DNA of 64,000 bases from positions 4,588,001 to 4,652,000 of the forward strand of contig NZ_CP094526.1 in the NCBI RefSeq assembly GCF_029910095.1, written 5' to 3'. The position numbers and the translations under genes are program-made. Below, piece after piece: positions 8,161 through 18,123 of the stretch. Position 1 is the first letter of the stretch. The number at the start of each line of letters is the position of its first letter. Source of the DNA: Bradyrhizobium sp. ISRA464 (lineage in GTDB: Bacteria; Pseudomonadota; Alphaproteobacteria; Rhizobiales; Xanthobacteraceae). Under the pieces are notes generated by a model. It saw only the letters and a list, made by a program, of their open reading frames with translations, was not told where the DNA came from and did no database searches.

Positions 8161-8718
8161 GTGCCGGGGTTGCGTATCGAGGGCTTTGTCATCGTCTCGG
8201 CCGACGGCCGGCTGGCGAACGCGCATAACGTGATGCCCGACGATCTCAAGATCGAGGGCGACAAGCGGTTCTTCACCGCAGCCCTCGACCGCGTCGACCT
8301 CGTCGTGCACGGCCGCAACTCCGGGGAGGAACAGCCGAACTCGCCGAAGCGGCGGCGCCTCATCCTGACGCACAAGGTGCAGGCCACCGCGCAGGACCCG
8401 TCCAATCCAAAGGCGTTGTTGTGGAATCCCGCCGGCTGTTCGTTCGAGGCGGCATGCCGCGCAGCCGGCGTCACGTCGGGCCTCGCTGCGATCATCGGCG
8501 GTCCCGGTGTGTTCGGCATGTTCATGGACCGCTACGACACGTTCTGGCTGTCGGTCGCACCGCACGTGCACATCCCCGACGGCGAGCCGTGCTTCCCCGG
8601 CGTCCCTGCCCGCTCGCCGCAACAGGTGCTGGCCGCCCATGGCCTGCACGCCGGCGAGCCGCAACTGATCGACGCAGAGCACGACGTCAGCGTGACGCCG
8701 TGGCGGCGGGTCGCTTGA
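8161..8718 (+). CDS. Dihydrofolate reductase-like (RibD C-terminal) family protein
   Basis: The frame begins with GTG at 8161, 20 bp after the deacetylase stop, giving 185 residues. It follows the RibD-C/DHFR fold: an early IEGFVIVSADGRLA strand-turn, DLVVHGRNS, then GGPGVFGMFMDRYDTFWLSV for the nucleotide-binding end. Such proteins are NAD(P)H reductases of pterin- or pyrimidine-like compounds; the substrate is not predictable. It is probably co-transcribed with the deacetylase, though no functional link is obvious. Confidence 0.7.
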   Translation: MPGLRIEGFVIVSADGRLANAHNVMPDDLKIEGDKRFFTAALDRVDLVVHGRNSGEEQPNSPKRRRLILTHKVQATAQDPSNPKALLWNPAGCSFEAACRAAGVTSGLAAIIGGPGVFGMFMDRYDTFWLSVAPHVHIPDGEPCFPGVPARSPQQVLAAHGLHAGEPQLIDAEHDVSVTPWRRVA

Positions 8719-9278
8719 TCGTACGTACCGTTTCGATCGACGCACAACGGTGCCCGGAAAAGCCAGGGCATGCCGCTTAAATTGGTACCGCCGCCGGCCA
8801 GCGCAAAACCGGCTCGCGTATACGCCGAAAGCCGGCAATCGGCCTCGACGGCGGTCCCCGACACCGCGGCTCGCGCATCGGCTGATTTAACCGCCGCGTT
8901 GCCCCTGCGCGTCGGTGCTCGACGCGTGCGGAGCTATAGCCAGCGTGGAGGGCTCACCGTCAAGACGAGCCGACGATCAAGACACACCGGATCAATAGAC
9001 TGAGACAAAAACGCAAAATGGCGCCCGGCCCGGCGGGTGATCTCCGCCATCGCGGCAAACACGATCGAGAAGGAATGTGGCTATCCGTCCCGCGCGGTGG
9101 ATGAGACGGCGCCCTCGCCGCAGCCACTTCTCCTTCGGACAATATCGACCTACACCCGGAGGCCCGGACGGTCGGAGACAATCCATCAACCGAATTGAGA
9201 TAAAAGAGCACAGGCTGCGAGCGAGCCTGCTTGATGGTGACGATCGTGCCTTCCAGGAGAACTGAACGTCAGCCGCGA
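8719..9278. other. 560-bp gene-free stretch before the AraC regulator
   Basis: Short frames exist on both strands (for example 8770-9003 plus and 8960-9211 minus). They have no ribosome-binding site, no recognisable domain and an Arg/Ser-rich composition typical of out-of-frame GC-rich DNA. AGGAGA at about 9251-9256 lies too far from ATG 9279 for a normal ribosome-binding site. The region probably carries the AraC gene's promoter, but I see no clear operator. Confidence 0.5.
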
Positions 9279-10397
9279 ATGACCGACGACCTCACGATAA
9301 GCGACCGGAACGAAACGTCCGGACTGATGGGCGATGCCGCGCGCGTATCATCCCTGCTCCCGACGTTTGGTTTTGCTGCTGAGCGCATGGATGCCGAAGC
9401 GAACATTGCAGCCTGGCGTGAGGCTGTCGCGACGCTGTTCGACGTCGACGAACTGGCGCACGGCGAGCCGGAACCATTCCGAGCTGACCTCTGCTCCTAT
9501 GCAATGGGGCCCGCGCTGATCGGGCTGAGCCGCGCCAGCGGCCAGCGGTTCCGGCGCACCACCGAAACCATCGCGCGGAGCGGCGTCGATCACATCATCC
9601 TGCAACTGTATGCGAAAGGCGGCTTTGACGGCATCGCCAGCGACGTGCCGATCCGTGTACGCGCCGGCGACATTTGCCTGTTCGACCTCGCGCAGACGCT
9701 GGAAACCAAGGCGACGCCGTTCGAAAATGTCACACTCGTCGTGCCGCGCCCGCTGTTCGACAGCCACCTCATCCAGGTGGAGGATCTGCATGGCCTCGTC
9801 CTGCCGGGCAGCGGCGTGCTCGCGCAGCTGCTGGCCGGGCACCTCACTGCGCTGTTCGAATTCGCCCCGCGCATGACGCTCGACGAATGCCAGTCGGTGG
9901 TCGAAGGCACGATCGCGCTGATGGTCGCCTGCCTCCGCAACGAACTGGAGCGTCGCAATGCAGACCAAAGCATGACGGCGGGCGCATCGCTGATGCGAAT
10001 TCGCCAACACATCGAGGCGAAGCTCGGCGATGACGATCTATCGGCAAATTCGATCGCGGTGCATTTCGGCCTGTCCCGGGCCTCGCTCTACCGGCTGTTC
10101 GCCCCGGTCGGCGGGATTGCCGAGTACATCCGCAGCCGCCGCCTCCATCGCGCGTTCTTCGACCTCGCTGGTTCCGACGCGCGCGGTCTCAGGATCAGCG
10201 AGGTCGCGCGGCGCTGGCAACTCGGCACCGACGCGCATTTCACGCGCACCTTCAAGGCGGCCTATGGCATCACGCCGCGCGCAGCACGGGAGGCGGCTTT
10301 GCTCGGAGCGCGCATGCGGCCCAGCCCGGACGGGACGGACAACGGCACGATCTCCCGCTGGATGCGAGAGATCGCACCGCCGCGCACGGTCGATTGA
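9279..10397 (+). CDS. AraC family transcriptional regulator
   Basis: About 372 residues from ATG 9279. The N-terminal two thirds follow the AraC-binding-like domain found in AraC/FeaR-type regulators (CSYAMGPALIGLSRASGQRF, then GDICLFDLAQTLE). The C-terminal 100 residues hold two helix-turn-helix motifs (DDDLSANSIAVHFGLSRASL and ISEVARRWQLGTDAHFTRTF). The ligand is unknown. An upstream in-frame ATG at 9234 or TTG at 9231 would add about 15 residues. The adjacent DoxX gene is convergent, so the target cannot be read from context. Confidence 0.85.
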   Translation: MTDDLTISDRNETSGLMGDAARVSSLLPTFGFAAERMDAEANIAAWREAVATLFDVDELAHGEPEPFRADLCSYAMGPALIGLSRASGQRFRRTTETIARSGVDHIILQLYAKGGFDGIASDVPIRVRAGDICLFDLAQTLETKATPFENVTLVVPRPLFDSHLIQVEDLHGLVLPGSGVLAQLLAGHLTALFEFAPRMTLDECQSVVEGTIALMVACLRNELERRNADQSMTAGASLMRIRQHIEAKLGDDDLSANSIAVHFGLSRASLYRLFAPVGGIAEYIRSRRLHRAFFDLAGSDARGLRISEVARRWQLGTDAHFTRTFKAAYGITPRAAREAALLGARMRPSPDGTDNGTISRWMREIAPPRTVD

Positions 10398-10439
10398 TCT
10401 CCGCCTCCCCGACGTCCAATGGGCTCGCTTCGCCCGGTG

Positions 10440-10892
10440 CTACACATCCCCGTAGGTCGGGTCGTTCTTGCGGGGGCCGCGGCCGTAGCCGGCGATGATG
10501 AACAGCGCGCCAATCAGCGAGAGGTCCTTCAGCGCATCGATCAGGGTCTTGGCATTATCGGGCGCCGGCTGATTCCAGAAATCGTGCAAATAGAATATCG
10601 CGAAGCACATGAAGATGATCAGAAGGATCGCGAAGAAGCGCGCCAGCAGGTTGAACGCGATCATCAGGCCGGCGAGGATCTCGAACGAGCCGATCGCGAT
10701 CGCCAGGAGCTGCATGAACGGCATCGCGGCGAAGGTTTCGATCTGCTGAGTATAGGGCGCGATGACGTCGGGAATGGTCACCTTGGCCGTGAGCATATCC
10801 GCCGTCGTCTGTACGCCGAGCAGCTTGGTCACCCCCGAATAGATGAACAGGACGGCGAACAGGAATCGCCCGAAGACGATGAATGCTGGCAT
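10440..10892 (-). CDS. DoxX family membrane protein
   Basis: The 150-residue protein has four predicted membrane helices: FGRFLFAVLFIYSGVTKL, LLAIAIGSFEILAGLMIAF, FFAILLIIFMCFAIFYL and LIGALFIIAGYG. Its order matches DoxX/SURF4-like proteins, with the typical FIYSGVTKL start and an FWN motif after helix 3. DoxX-like proteins are inner-membrane proteins linked to redox or oxidative-stress functions, but the exact role is unclear. It converges with the AraC gene, 42 bp away. Confidence 0.85.
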   Translation of the reverse strand: MPAFIVFGRFLFAVLFIYSGVTKLLGVQTTADMLTAKVTIPDVIAPYTQQIETFAAMPFMQLLAIAIGSFEILAGLMIAFNLLARFFAILLIIFMCFAIFYLHDFWNQPAPDNAKTLIDALKDLSLIGALFIIAGYGRGPRKNDPTYGDV

Positions 10893-10993
10893 GGGTCGGC
10901 CTCACGGAATGGCGGGAGTCGGACGGAGCAGACGACGCGATTATGGTCGCTCCGCCTGCTTCGATCAAATCGAATCCGTCTCGCCTCCTCCCC

Positions 10994-13303
10994 CTAGCCG
11001 AACAGCGTTGGCTGCGCGCGGCCGGCGCGCTCCTGCGCTTCGACGGCGGCAACCGCGGTCATGTTGAGCACGCCGCGCGCCGTCACGCCGGGGGTGAGGA
11101 TGTGCGCCGGGCGCGCCGGACCGATCAGGATCGGGCCGACCGGCAAGGCATTTCCCAGCACCTTGATGGTCTGATAGGCGATGTTGGCCGCGTCCAGCGT
11201 CGGCATGATCAGGATGTTGGCCTCGCCCTCCAGCCGCGACTGCGGCAGCACGGCCTTGCGAGCGATCGCCGAGAGCGCGGTATCCGCCTGCATCTCGCCG
11301 TCGGCCTCGATCTCCGGATGCCTGTCCTTCAGGAGCTGGGTAGCGCGGCGCATCTTGCGCGCCGAGTCCGTATCATAACTTCCGAAGTCGGAATGTGACA
11401 CGAAGGCGACCTTGGGCTTGAAGGCGAAGCGCTGGGCATGAACAGCCGCCAGCGACGCCACCTCGGCGAGTTCCTCCGCGCTGGGGTTCGGCCGCACCTG
11501 GGTGTCGGCGAGGAAATAGGCGCCTTTGGTGGTGATCATCAGCGACAGCGCCGCGTAGTCGCTGATCCCCGGCAGGAAGCCGATGATCTCGCGGACATGG
11601 CGCAGATGGCTCATGAAGCGGCCCTCGACCCCGCACAGCATCGCGTCGGCCTCACCGCGCGACACCGCCAGCGCGGCGATCACCGTGTTGTTGGTGCGAA
11701 CCACCGTACGCGCCGCGTCGGGCGTCACACCGCGCCGGCCGGCGACGTCGATGTAGGACTGCACATAGGAGCGATAGCGCGGATCGTCCTCGGGATTGAT
11801 CAGGTCGAAGTCGCGGCCGGCCTTGATCGACAGGCCGAAGCGCTTGATCCGGGTCTCCACCACTGACGGACGTCCGACCAGGATCGGCCGGGCCAGCTTT
11901 TCCTCAAGCACCACCTGCGTGGCGCGCAGCACGCGCTCGTCCTCGCCTTCGGCGTAGATCACCCGCACCGGCTGGGTCTTCGCCTTGGCGAACACCGGCT
12001 TCATGGTCAGCCCGGAGCGGAACGCGTACCGCTGCAGCTCGGCGCAATATTCGTCGAAGTTCTTGATCGGCCGGGTCGCAACGCCGGATTCGATCGCGGC
12101 CCTGGCCACCGCCGGCGCGATGCGCAGGATCAGGCGCGGATCGAACGGGCTCGGGATCAGCGAGCCCGGACCGAACCCCTGGGCCTCGGTGCTCTCGAAG
12201 CCATGGGCCACCGCATCCGACGGCGGATCGCGCGCGAGCTGCGCGATCGCGTCGACCGCGGCGTGCTTCATCGCCTCGTTGATCGCGGTGGCGCCGACGT
12301 CGAGCGCGCCGCGGAAGATGAACGGGAAGCACAGCACATTGTTGACCTGGTTCGGGAAGTCCGACCGGCCGGTGCAGATCATGGCGTCGGGCCGGGCCTG
12401 GCGCGCCTCGTCCGGCATGATCTCCGGCACCGGATTGGCGAGCGCCATGACCAGCGGCTGGTCCGCCATCTGCTTGACCATCTCGGGCTTGAGCACGCCC
12501 GGCGCGGACAGGCCGATGAAGATGTCGGCTCCCGGAATGACGTCCGCCAGCACGCGCGCGCTGGTCTTCTGCGTATAGACCGCCTTCCAGCGGTCCATCG
12601 TGGTGTTGCGGCCCTCGTAGACGACGCCGTCGATGTCGCAGACCCAGATGTTCTTGCGTTGCGCACCCATCGAGACCAGCAGGTTGAGCGTTGCGATCGC
12701 CGCCGCGCCCGCGCCCGAGCAGACGATCTTCACATCGGGAAGCTTCTTGCCGTTCAGCAGCAAGCCATTGACGATCGCGGCCGCGACGATGATCGCGGTG
12801 CCATGCTGGTCGTCGTGGAATACCGGGATCTTCATGCGCTCCTTGAGCTGCGCCTCGATCTCGAAGCACTCAGGGCCGCGGATGTCCTCCAGGTTGATGC
12901 CGCCGAAGGTCGGCTCCAGCGCCGCGACCGTCTCGACCACGCGCTCGATGGTGTCGGCCTTGATCTCGATGTCGAACACGTCGATGCCGGCGAACTTCTT
13001 GAACAGCACCGCCTTCCCTTCCATCACCGGCTTCGAGGCCAGCGGCCCGATATTGCCGAGGCCGAGCACCGCGGTACCGTTCGAGACCACTGCCACGAGG
13101 TTGGCGCGGGCGGTCAGCGTGGCGGCCTCGGCCGGGTTCGTGGCGATTTCGGTGCAGGCGGCGGCGACGCCGGGCGAATAGGCCAGCGCCAGGTCGCGCT
13201 GGTTGGCGAGCGGCTTGATCGCCTGGATCTCGAGTTTGCCCGGCCGCGGCAGGCGGTGGTAGGCGAGCGCCGCGTTGTGGAGTTCTTCAGACGATGACGA
13301 CAT
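10994..13303 (-). CDS. maeB: NADP-dependent malic enzyme (malic + phosphotransacetylase-like domains)
   Basis: The 769-residue protein has the MaeB architecture. A malic enzyme domain spans about residues 1-430 ([44 protein letters not shown]-fold [10 protein letters not shown]). It is fused to a phosphotransacetylase-like domain (about 430-769, ending [17 protein letters not shown]). It decarboxylates malate to pyruvate with NADP+. The C-terminal module in MaeB is usually regulatory, responding to acetyl-CoA. ATG 13303 follows GGGGAG at good spacing; a start 12 bp upstream is also open. Length and motifs are intact. Confidence 0.93.
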   Translation of the reverse strand: MSSSSEELHNAALAYHRLPRPGKLEIQAIKPLANQRDLALAYSPGVAAACTEIATNPAEAATLTARANLVAVVSNGTAVLGLGNIGPLASKPVMEGKAVLFKKFAGIDVFDIEIKADTIERVVETVAALEPTFGGINLEDIRGPECFEIEAQLKERMKIPVFHDDQHGTAIIVAAAIVNGLLLNGKKLPDVKIVCSGAGAAAIATLNLLVSMGAQRKNIWVCDIDGVVYEGRNTTMDRWKAVYTQKTSARVLADVIPGADIFIGLSAPGVLKPEMVKQMADQPLVMALANPVPEIMPDEARQARPDAMICTGRSDFPNQVNNVLCFPFIFRGALDVGATAINEAMKHAAVDAIAQLARDPPSDAVAHGFESTEAQGFGPGSLIPSPFDPRLILRIAPAVARAAIESGVATRPIKNFDEYCAELQRYAFRSGLTMKPVFAKAKTQPVRVIYAEGEDERVLRATQVVLEEKLARPILVGRPSVVETRIKRFGLSIKAGRDFDLINPEDDPRYRSYVQSYIDVAGRRGVTPDAARTVVRTNNTVIAALAVSRGEADAMLCGVEGRFMSHLRHVREIIGFLPGISDYAALSLMITTKGAYFLADTQVRPNPSAEELAEVASLAAVHAQRFAFKPKVAFVSHSDFGSYDTDSARKMRRATQLLKDRHPEIEADGEMQADTALSAIARKAVLPQSRLEGEANILIMPTLDAANIAYQTIKVLGNALPVGPILIGPARPAHILTPGVTARGVLNMTAVAAVEAQERAGRAQPTLFG

Positions 13304-13364
13304 GCACTCCCCCATCGGCCCCGCACTGAAATTCGGTGGCCGGACTTAAGACTTGAGGCAAAAG

Positions 13365-13396
13365 CGGGATGACGTTTCCTGGAAAGCGTCATCCCG
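13365..13396 (-). terminator. Probable rho-independent terminator after aspS
   Basis: CGGGATGACG (13365-13374) and CGTCATCCCG (13387-13396) pair perfectly, with TTTCC/GGAAA able to extend the stem past one bulge. Read on the minus strand, the stem is followed by CTTTTG. It lies 55 bp downstream of aspS and 60 bp upstream of the maeB start, so it separates the two transcription units. Confidence 0.6.
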
Positions 13397-13450
13397 TCAT
13401 TACGGTCGAGGCATGGTCCGGACAGCTTGCACGGTTCGGATATGCGCCGG

Positions 13451-15223
13451 TCATTTCTGCGGCAGATTGGTGCGGATGTGAAGCTCGCGCAACTGCTTCG
13501 GCGTGGCTTCCGACGGCGCGCCCATCAGCAGGTCCATGGCCTGCTGGTTCATCGGGAAGAGCGAGATCTCGCGCAGGTTCGTGGTGCCGCACAACAGCAT
13601 CACGATACGGTCGAGACCGGCCGCCATGCCGCCATGCGGCGGCGCACCGTACTGGAAGGCACGGTACATTCCGCCGAAGCGGTCGATCACTTCCTGCTCG
13701 CCATAGCCCGCGATCTCAAACGCCTTCACCATCGCTTCCGGCTTGTGGTTGCGGATACCGCCGGAGGCGATCTCGTAGCCGTTACAGGCGATGTCATACT
13801 GGAACGCCTTGATCGTCAGCGGATCCTGCGTCTTCAGCGCGTCGAGGCCGCCCTGCGGCATCGAGAACGGGTTGTGCGAGAAGTCGATCTTCTTGTTCTC
13901 CTCGTCGTACTCGTACATCGGGAAGTCGACGATCCAGGCGAGCTCGAAGCGGTCCTTGTCGATCTGGTTCAACTCCTCGCCAAGCTTCGTGCGGGCGAGC
14001 CCTGCGAACTTCCAGAACTTCTCGGGATCGCCGGCAACGAAGAACGCGGCATCGCCTTCCTTCAGCCCAAGCTGCTCGCGGATCGCGGCCGTCCGCTCCG
14101 GACCAATGTTGTTGGCAAGCGGGCCTGCACCCTCGCCGCCCTCGCGCCACATGATGTAACCGAGGCCAGGCTGGCCTTCGCCCTGCGCCCACGAGTTCAT
14201 GCGGTCGCAGAACGCGCGGCTGCCGCCACCCACGCCCGGAATCGCCCAGACCTGGTTCTTCGGGTCTTCCAGCATCCGCGCGAACACCTTGAAGCCGGAG
14301 CCGCGGAAGTGCTCGGAGACCTCCTGCATGATGATCTTGTTGCGCAGGTCGGGCTTGTCGGAGCCGTATTTGCGCACGGCCTCCGCAAACGGAATCCGCG
14401 GCCAGTTCTTCGTGACCGGCTTGCCCTTGGCAAAATCCTCGAACACGCCTGTTATCACCGGCTCCATCGCCGCGAACACGTCATCCTGGGTGACGAAGCT
14501 CATCTCGACGTCGAGCTGATAGAACTCGCCCGGCAGGCGGTCGGCGCGCGGGTCCTCGTCGCGGAAGCACGGCGCGATCTGGAAGTAGCGGTCGAAGCCC
14601 GACATCATCAAGAGCTGCTTGTACTGCTGCGGCGCCTGCGGCAGCGCATAGAACTTGCCGGGATGGATGCGCGACGGCACCAGGAAGTCGCGCGCGCCTT
14701 CCGGCGACGACGCCGTCAGGATCGGGGTCTGGAATTCGAAGAAGCCCTGCTCCTTCATTCGCTTGCGCATGGAATCGACGATCGCGCCGCGGGTCATGAT
14801 GTTCTGATGCAGCTTCTCGCGACGCAGGTCGAGGAAGCGGTACTTAAGCCTTATGTCCTCGGGATATTCCTGCTCGCCGAACACCGGCAGAGGCAGCTCG
14901 GCCGCGGGACCCAGCACCTCGATCTCCCTGATGTAGATCTCGACCATGCCGGTCGGCAGTTCGGGATTGTCGGTACCGGCCGGGCGGCGGCGCACCTTGC
15001 CGTCGATCCGCACCACCCACTCGGAACGGAACTTCTCGACCTCGGCGAACGCCGGCGAGTCCGGGTCGGCCACGCACTGGGTGATGCCGTAATGGTCGCG
15101 CAGGTCGACGAACAGCACGCCGCCATGGTCGCGGACCCGGTGGACCCAGCCCGAGAGCCGGACCGTCTGGTCGATATCGCCCTCTCGGAGCGCGCCGCAT
15201 GTGTGTGACCGGTAGCGATGCAT
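13451..15223 (-). CDS. aspS: Aspartyl-tRNA synthetase (aspartate--tRNA ligase)
   Basis: The 590-residue class II synthetase has an N-terminal OB-fold anticodon-binding domain (about 1-110, [11 protein letters not shown]) and the bacterial catalytic core. Motif 2 is [10 protein letters not shown] and motif 3 is [11 protein letters not shown], with the GAD insertion between about residues 300 and 420. It charges tRNA-Asp. In lineages without AsnRS the enzyme also charges tRNA-Asn; whether that applies here cannot be seen. Length is normal for bacteria. Confidence 0.95.
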   Translation of the reverse strand: MHRYRSHTCGALREGDIDQTVRLSGWVHRVRDHGGVLFVDLRDHYGITQCVADPDSPAFAEVEKFRSEWVVRIDGKVRRRPAGTDNPELPTGMVEIYIREIEVLGPAAELPLPVFGEQEYPEDIRLKYRFLDLRREKLHQNIMTRGAIVDSMRKRMKEQGFFEFQTPILTASSPEGARDFLVPSRIHPGKFYALPQAPQQYKQLLMMSGFDRYFQIAPCFRDEDPRADRLPGEFYQLDVEMSFVTQDDVFAAMEPVITGVFEDFAKGKPVTKNWPRIPFAEAVRKYGSDKPDLRNKIIMQEVSEHFRGSGFKVFARMLEDPKNQVWAIPGVGGGSRAFCDRMNSWAQGEGQPGLGYIMWREGGEGAGPLANNIGPERTAAIREQLGLKEGDAAFFVAGDPEKFWKFAGLARTKLGEELNQIDKDRFELAWIVDFPMYEYDEENKKIDFSHNPFSMPQGGLDALKTQDPLTIKAFQYDIACNGYEIASGGIRNHKPEAMVKAFEIAGYGEQEVIDRFGGMYRAFQYGAPPHGGMAAGLDRIVMLLCGTTNLREISLFPMNQQAMDLLMGAPSEATPKQLRELHIRTNLPQK

Positions 15224-15420
15224 TTTAGTCCCAAAAACTGATGTCGGAGGAAACGAATCGGCAGGGCCTCGAGGGCCGGTGCCGAAGTTGCGCAGGGTTT
15301 ACCTGAGGCGGCCGGGTGCGGCAACCAAGGGAACGCCCGGTTTCGGGCCGAAACCGCACATTTTGACCCCGCCTGGCAGCAGGCGTTTACCTATTCGCCC
15401 AGCCGGCCTATCTTTTGGAC

Positions 15421-16884
15421 ATGACCGTCCATTTCCCGTTCCAGAACACCTATTCGGCGCTCCCGGCGAACTTCTTCGCCCGGGTCGCGCCGACCCCGGT
15501 CGCCGCCCCCCGCCTGATCAAGCTGAACCGGCCGCTCGCCGTCCAGCTCGGGCTGGATCCGGACCTGCTATCGACGCCCGAGGGCGCCGAAATCCTCGCA
15601 GGCAAGCGCCTGCCCGACGGGGCGGATCCGATCGCGATGGCCTATGCCGGCCACCAGTTCGGGCAGTTCGTGCCCCAGCTCGGCGACGGCCGCGCCATCC
15701 TGCTCGGCGAGGTCATCGACAGGGACGGCGTCCGCCGCGACATCCAGCTCAAGGGATCTGGCCCGACTCCGTTCTCCCGCCGCGGCGACGGCCGCGCCGC
15801 GCTCGGTCCGGTGCTGCGCGAATACATCGTCAGCGAGGCGATGTTCGCTTTGGGCATCCCGACCACCCGCTCGCTCGCCGCCGTCGTCACCGGCGAGCCT
15901 GTCATGCGCGAGACCGCGCTACCGGGCGCGGTGCTGACCCGCATCGCGGCGAGCCATATCCGCGTCGGCACCTTCCAGTTCTTCGCCGCCCGCGGCGATA
16001 CCGACGGCGTGCGCGCGCTCGCCGACCACGTCATCGCCAGGCACTATCCGGAGCTGAAGAGCGCCGAGCGCCCCTATCACGACCTGCTCGCCGGCGTCAT
16101 GGCGCGGCAGGCCGACCTCGTCGCGCGCTGGCTTCTGATCGGCTTCATCCACGGCGTGATGAACACCGACAACACCTCGATCTCGGGCGAGACCATCGAC
16201 TATGGCCCCTGCGCCTTCCTCGATGCCTACAACCCGGCGCAGGTGTTTTCCTCGATCGACGAGATGGGCCGCTACGCCTATGCCAACCAGCCGCGGATCG
16301 GCTTGTGGAATCTGACCCGGCTCGCCGAATGCCTGCTGCCGCTATTCTCCGACGACACGGACAAGGCAATCGAACAGGCGCAGGCGATCCTCGGCGAATT
16401 CCCGGAGAAGTTCACCGCGGCCTATAATTCCGGCCTGCGCCGGAAGGTCGGCCTCTTCACCGCGCGCGACGGCGACGAGGCGCTGATCCAGGACCTGCTC
16501 GACGCCATGGCGAAGAACGAGGCCGACTTCACGCTGACCTTCCGCCAGCTCGGCGAAGCCGCGGCCGACGACGTCCGCGCGCAGTTCACCGATCCTGCCG
16601 CCTTCGACGAATGGGCCGGGCGCTGGCGCGCGCGCCTGGCGCTGGAGCCGCAGACCGCAGCCGAGCGCAAGGCCGCGATGCACGCGGTCAATCCCGCCTT
16701 CATCCCGCGCAACCATCGCATCGAGGCAGCGATCGCGGCCGCGGTCAACGAGGATGATTACGCGCCGTTCGAGGAATTGCTGACGGTACTGGCGAAGCCG
16801 TATCAGGATCAGCCGCAGTATGCGGCCTATGCCGACCCACCGCTGCCCGAGCAGCGCGTGACGCAGACGTTCTGCGGGACGTGA
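15421..16884 (+). CDS. selO: Protein adenylyltransferase SelO (YdiU, UPF0061)
   Basis: The 487-residue pseudokinase-fold protein has the family signatures [38 protein letters not shown] and [13 protein letters not shown]. SelO transfers AMP from ATP to Ser, Thr or Tyr residues of proteins and is linked to redox stress responses. The conserved C-terminal Cys occurs at the end (QTFCGT), as expected for bacterial members where selenocysteine is replaced by cysteine. ATG 15421 is preferred over the in-frame TTG six bases upstream. It is divergent from aspS, about 200 bp apart. Confidence 0.92.
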   Translation: MTVHFPFQNTYSALPANFFARVAPTPVAAPRLIKLNRPLAVQLGLDPDLLSTPEGAEILAGKRLPDGADPIAMAYAGHQFGQFVPQLGDGRAILLGEVIDRDGVRRDIQLKGSGPTPFSRRGDGRAALGPVLREYIVSEAMFALGIPTTRSLAAVVTGEPVMRETALPGAVLTRIAASHIRVGTFQFFAARGDTDGVRALADHVIARHYPELKSAERPYHDLLAGVMARQADLVARWLLIGFIHGVMNTDNTSISGETIDYGPCAFLDAYNPAQVFSSIDEMGRYAYANQPRIGLWNLTRLAECLLPLFSDDTDKAIEQAQAILGEFPEKFTAAYNSGLRRKVGLFTARDGDEALIQDLLDAMAKNEADFTLTFRQLGEAAADDVRAQFTDPAAFDEWAGRWRARLALEPQTAAERKAAMHAVNPAFIPRNHRIEAAIAAAVNEDDYAPFEELLTVLAKPYQDQPQYAAYADPPLPEQRVTQTFCGT

Positions 16885-16910
16885 GGCTCCAGCTTCGCAG
16901 GGCGGATTAG

Positions 16911-17086
16911 TCTTACTGCGTCATAAATGTTGTATCTCCTCATCCTGAGGAGACCGCGAAGCGCGCGTCTCGAAGGATGTAGGCCACAGATGGGGCCTCA
17001 TGGTTCGCCTGGCGATGCGGAGCATCGTCCAGAGACGCGCGTTCCGCGCTCCTCACCATGAGGGTTGCGACGTTTGTGACGCAGTA
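16911..17086. mobile_element. MITE-like non-coding element with inverted ends and 7-bp flanking repeat
   Basis: The ends TACTGCGTCATAAATGTTG (16914-16932) and, inverted, CGACGTTTGTGACGCAGTA (17068-17086) match at 16 of 19 positions. GGATTAG occurs directly before (16904-16910) and directly after (17087-17093), as a target-site duplication would. The interior is a long imperfect inverted repeat: CTCATCCTGAGGAG on the left mirrors CTCCTCACCATGAG on the right, and CGCGCGTCTC mirrors GAGACGCGCG. So a transcript would fold into one long hairpin. It has no coding capacity. Similar repeats are common in Bradyrhizobium genomes (from memory). Confidence 0.65.
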
Positions 17087-17241
17087 GGATTAGCGTCAGC
17101 GTGATCCGCCGCCTCTCCTGAAGGTTCTACGCACTGAAGGTTCGCATCGCGGTGGACCGTGGCCCTGCCGAAGCTCGTGGCGTGAGTTTCACCGGAGCGG
17201 CGGGCATTGGCGCTGTCAGCCGCGCGGCCTCGAATTTTTAG

Positions 17242-17266
17242 CAACGATTTCCGGCGCTAATCGTTG
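17242..17266. repeat. Perfect 8-bp inverted repeat, possible operator
   Basis: CAACGATT (17242-17249) and AATCGTTG (17259-17266) are separated by 9 bp, 62 bp before the next start codon. The geometry suits a dimeric repressor, but a transcript hairpin is equally possible. No T-run follows it on the plus strand. Confidence 0.35.
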
Positions 17267-17328
17267 GCCGGACATCGCGGGACGCGTGGCCGCGAGGTTC
17301 CGTCCCGCCTCGATGACGGAGAGCCAGG

Positions 17329-17532
17329 ATGGACGAGCGCGAACAGAGCCGCAAAGCCGCGATCGAGCGCAGCAATCCAAACGGTGTCGAGCCGGCGCTC
17401 TCGGAGGACGACCTGCAGCGGCAGCAACTCGGGCCGCGCGGCGTGCCCGGACAACCGGACCCGGCGAAGATGACGCCACAACGGGCGAAGAAGACGCCGA
17501 TCGATTCCGGTTCCGGCGGTCACACCGCGTGA
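17329..17532 (+). CDS. Small hydrophilic hypothetical protein upstream of nuoB
   Basis: The 67-residue protein is charged and probably disordered, with many Arg, Glu, Gln and Pro ([20 protein letters not shown], then [12 protein letters not shown]). A GGAGAGCC ribosome-binding site precedes the ATG. It ends 16 bp before the orphan nuoB, so the two are probably co-transcribed. There is no signal peptide or membrane segment. I do not recognise the family, but spacing and the ribosome-binding site support a real gene. Confidence 0.55.
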   Translation: MDEREQSRKAAIERSNPNGVEPALSEDDLQRQQLGPRGVPGQPDPAKMTPQRAKKTPIDSGSGGHTA

Positions 17533-17548
17533 GAATGGAGGAACCGCA

Positions 17549-18058
17549 ATGACGATGACGTTGACCCGGACGTGGTTCGACGAGCGGAGCAATGAGCTTG
17601 GTGACCGCGGCTTTTTCGTCGCCCCGTTCGACGACCTCGTGACCTGGGCGCGATCGGGATCCCTGATGTGGATGACCTTCGGACTTGCCTGCTGTGCGAT
17701 CGAGCAGATGCAGGTGTCGATGCCGCGCTACGACGTGGAACGCTTCGGCGCGGCACCGCGCGCCTCGCCGCGCCAGTCGGACGTCATGATCGTCTCGGGA
17801 ACACTATGCAACAAGATGGCCCCCGCCCTGCGCAGGGTCTACGACCAGATGCCGGAGCCGCGCTACGTCATCTCGATGGGCTCCTGCGCCAATGGCGGCG
17901 GCTACTATCACTATTCCTACTCGGTCGTGCGCGGCTGCGACCGCATCGTCCCGGTGGACATCTATGTGCCTGGCTGTCCGCCCACCGCGGAGGCACTGCT
18001 CTACGGCATCATGCTGTTGCAGAAGAAGATCCGCCGGACCGGCACGATCGAGCGATAG
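17549..18058 (+). CDS. nuoB: Orphan NADH-quinone oxidoreductase subunit B (NuoB paralogue)
   Basis: The 169-residue protein keeps all four N2 iron-sulfur ligands: Cys48-Cys49 in FGLACCAIE, Cys113 in GSCANGGG and Cys143 in VPGCPP. It also keeps the whole quinone-side region ([29 protein letters not shown]). NuoB carries cluster N2 in complex I. No other nuo gene lies in the window, so this is a stand-alone copy next to a small hydrophilic ORF and a ferritin-like gene. An extra Cys87 ([12 protein letters not shown]) sits where many NuoB proteins have Thr. It may be a spare complex I subunit or may serve another enzyme. Confidence 0.88.
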   Translation: MTMTLTRTWFDERSNELGDRGFFVAPFDDLVTWARSGSLMWMTFGLACCAIEQMQVSMPRYDVERFGAAPRASPRQSDVMIVSGTLCNKMAPALRRVYDQMPEPRYVISMGSCANGGGYYHYSYSVVRGCDRIVPVDIYVPGCPPTAEALLYGIMLLQKKIRRTGTIER

Positions 18059-18123
18059 ATCCTGATCCAGCGAACGGCGCGTCGAGTTGACGCTCTCGCG
18101 CCAAGACGAGAAAGGTGCCCAGC

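Larger units (their letters stand above)
16885..17328. other. 444-bp gene-free stretch holding the MITE-like element and an inverted repeat
   Basis: Apart from the element at 16911-17086 and the inverted repeat at 17242-17266, the stretch 17094-17328 shows no credible coding frame. It probably contains the promoter for the small ORF and nuoB that follow. Confidence 0.5.

Noticed and set aside
8770..9003. 77-codon plus-strand frame before the AraC gene
   Set aside because: It has Arg/Ser/Ala composition typical of non-coding GC-rich DNA, no ribosome-binding site and no domain.
12203..13297. 364-codon plus-strand frame opposite maeB
   Set aside because: It is antisense to conserved malic enzyme motifs, and its composition is rich in Arg, Asp and His.
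13427..15208. 593-codon frame on the plus strand opposite aspS
   Set aside because: aspS is fully supported by its motifs. The opposite frame is an antisense artefact of GC-rich codon bias, with His/Arg/Leu-rich composition.
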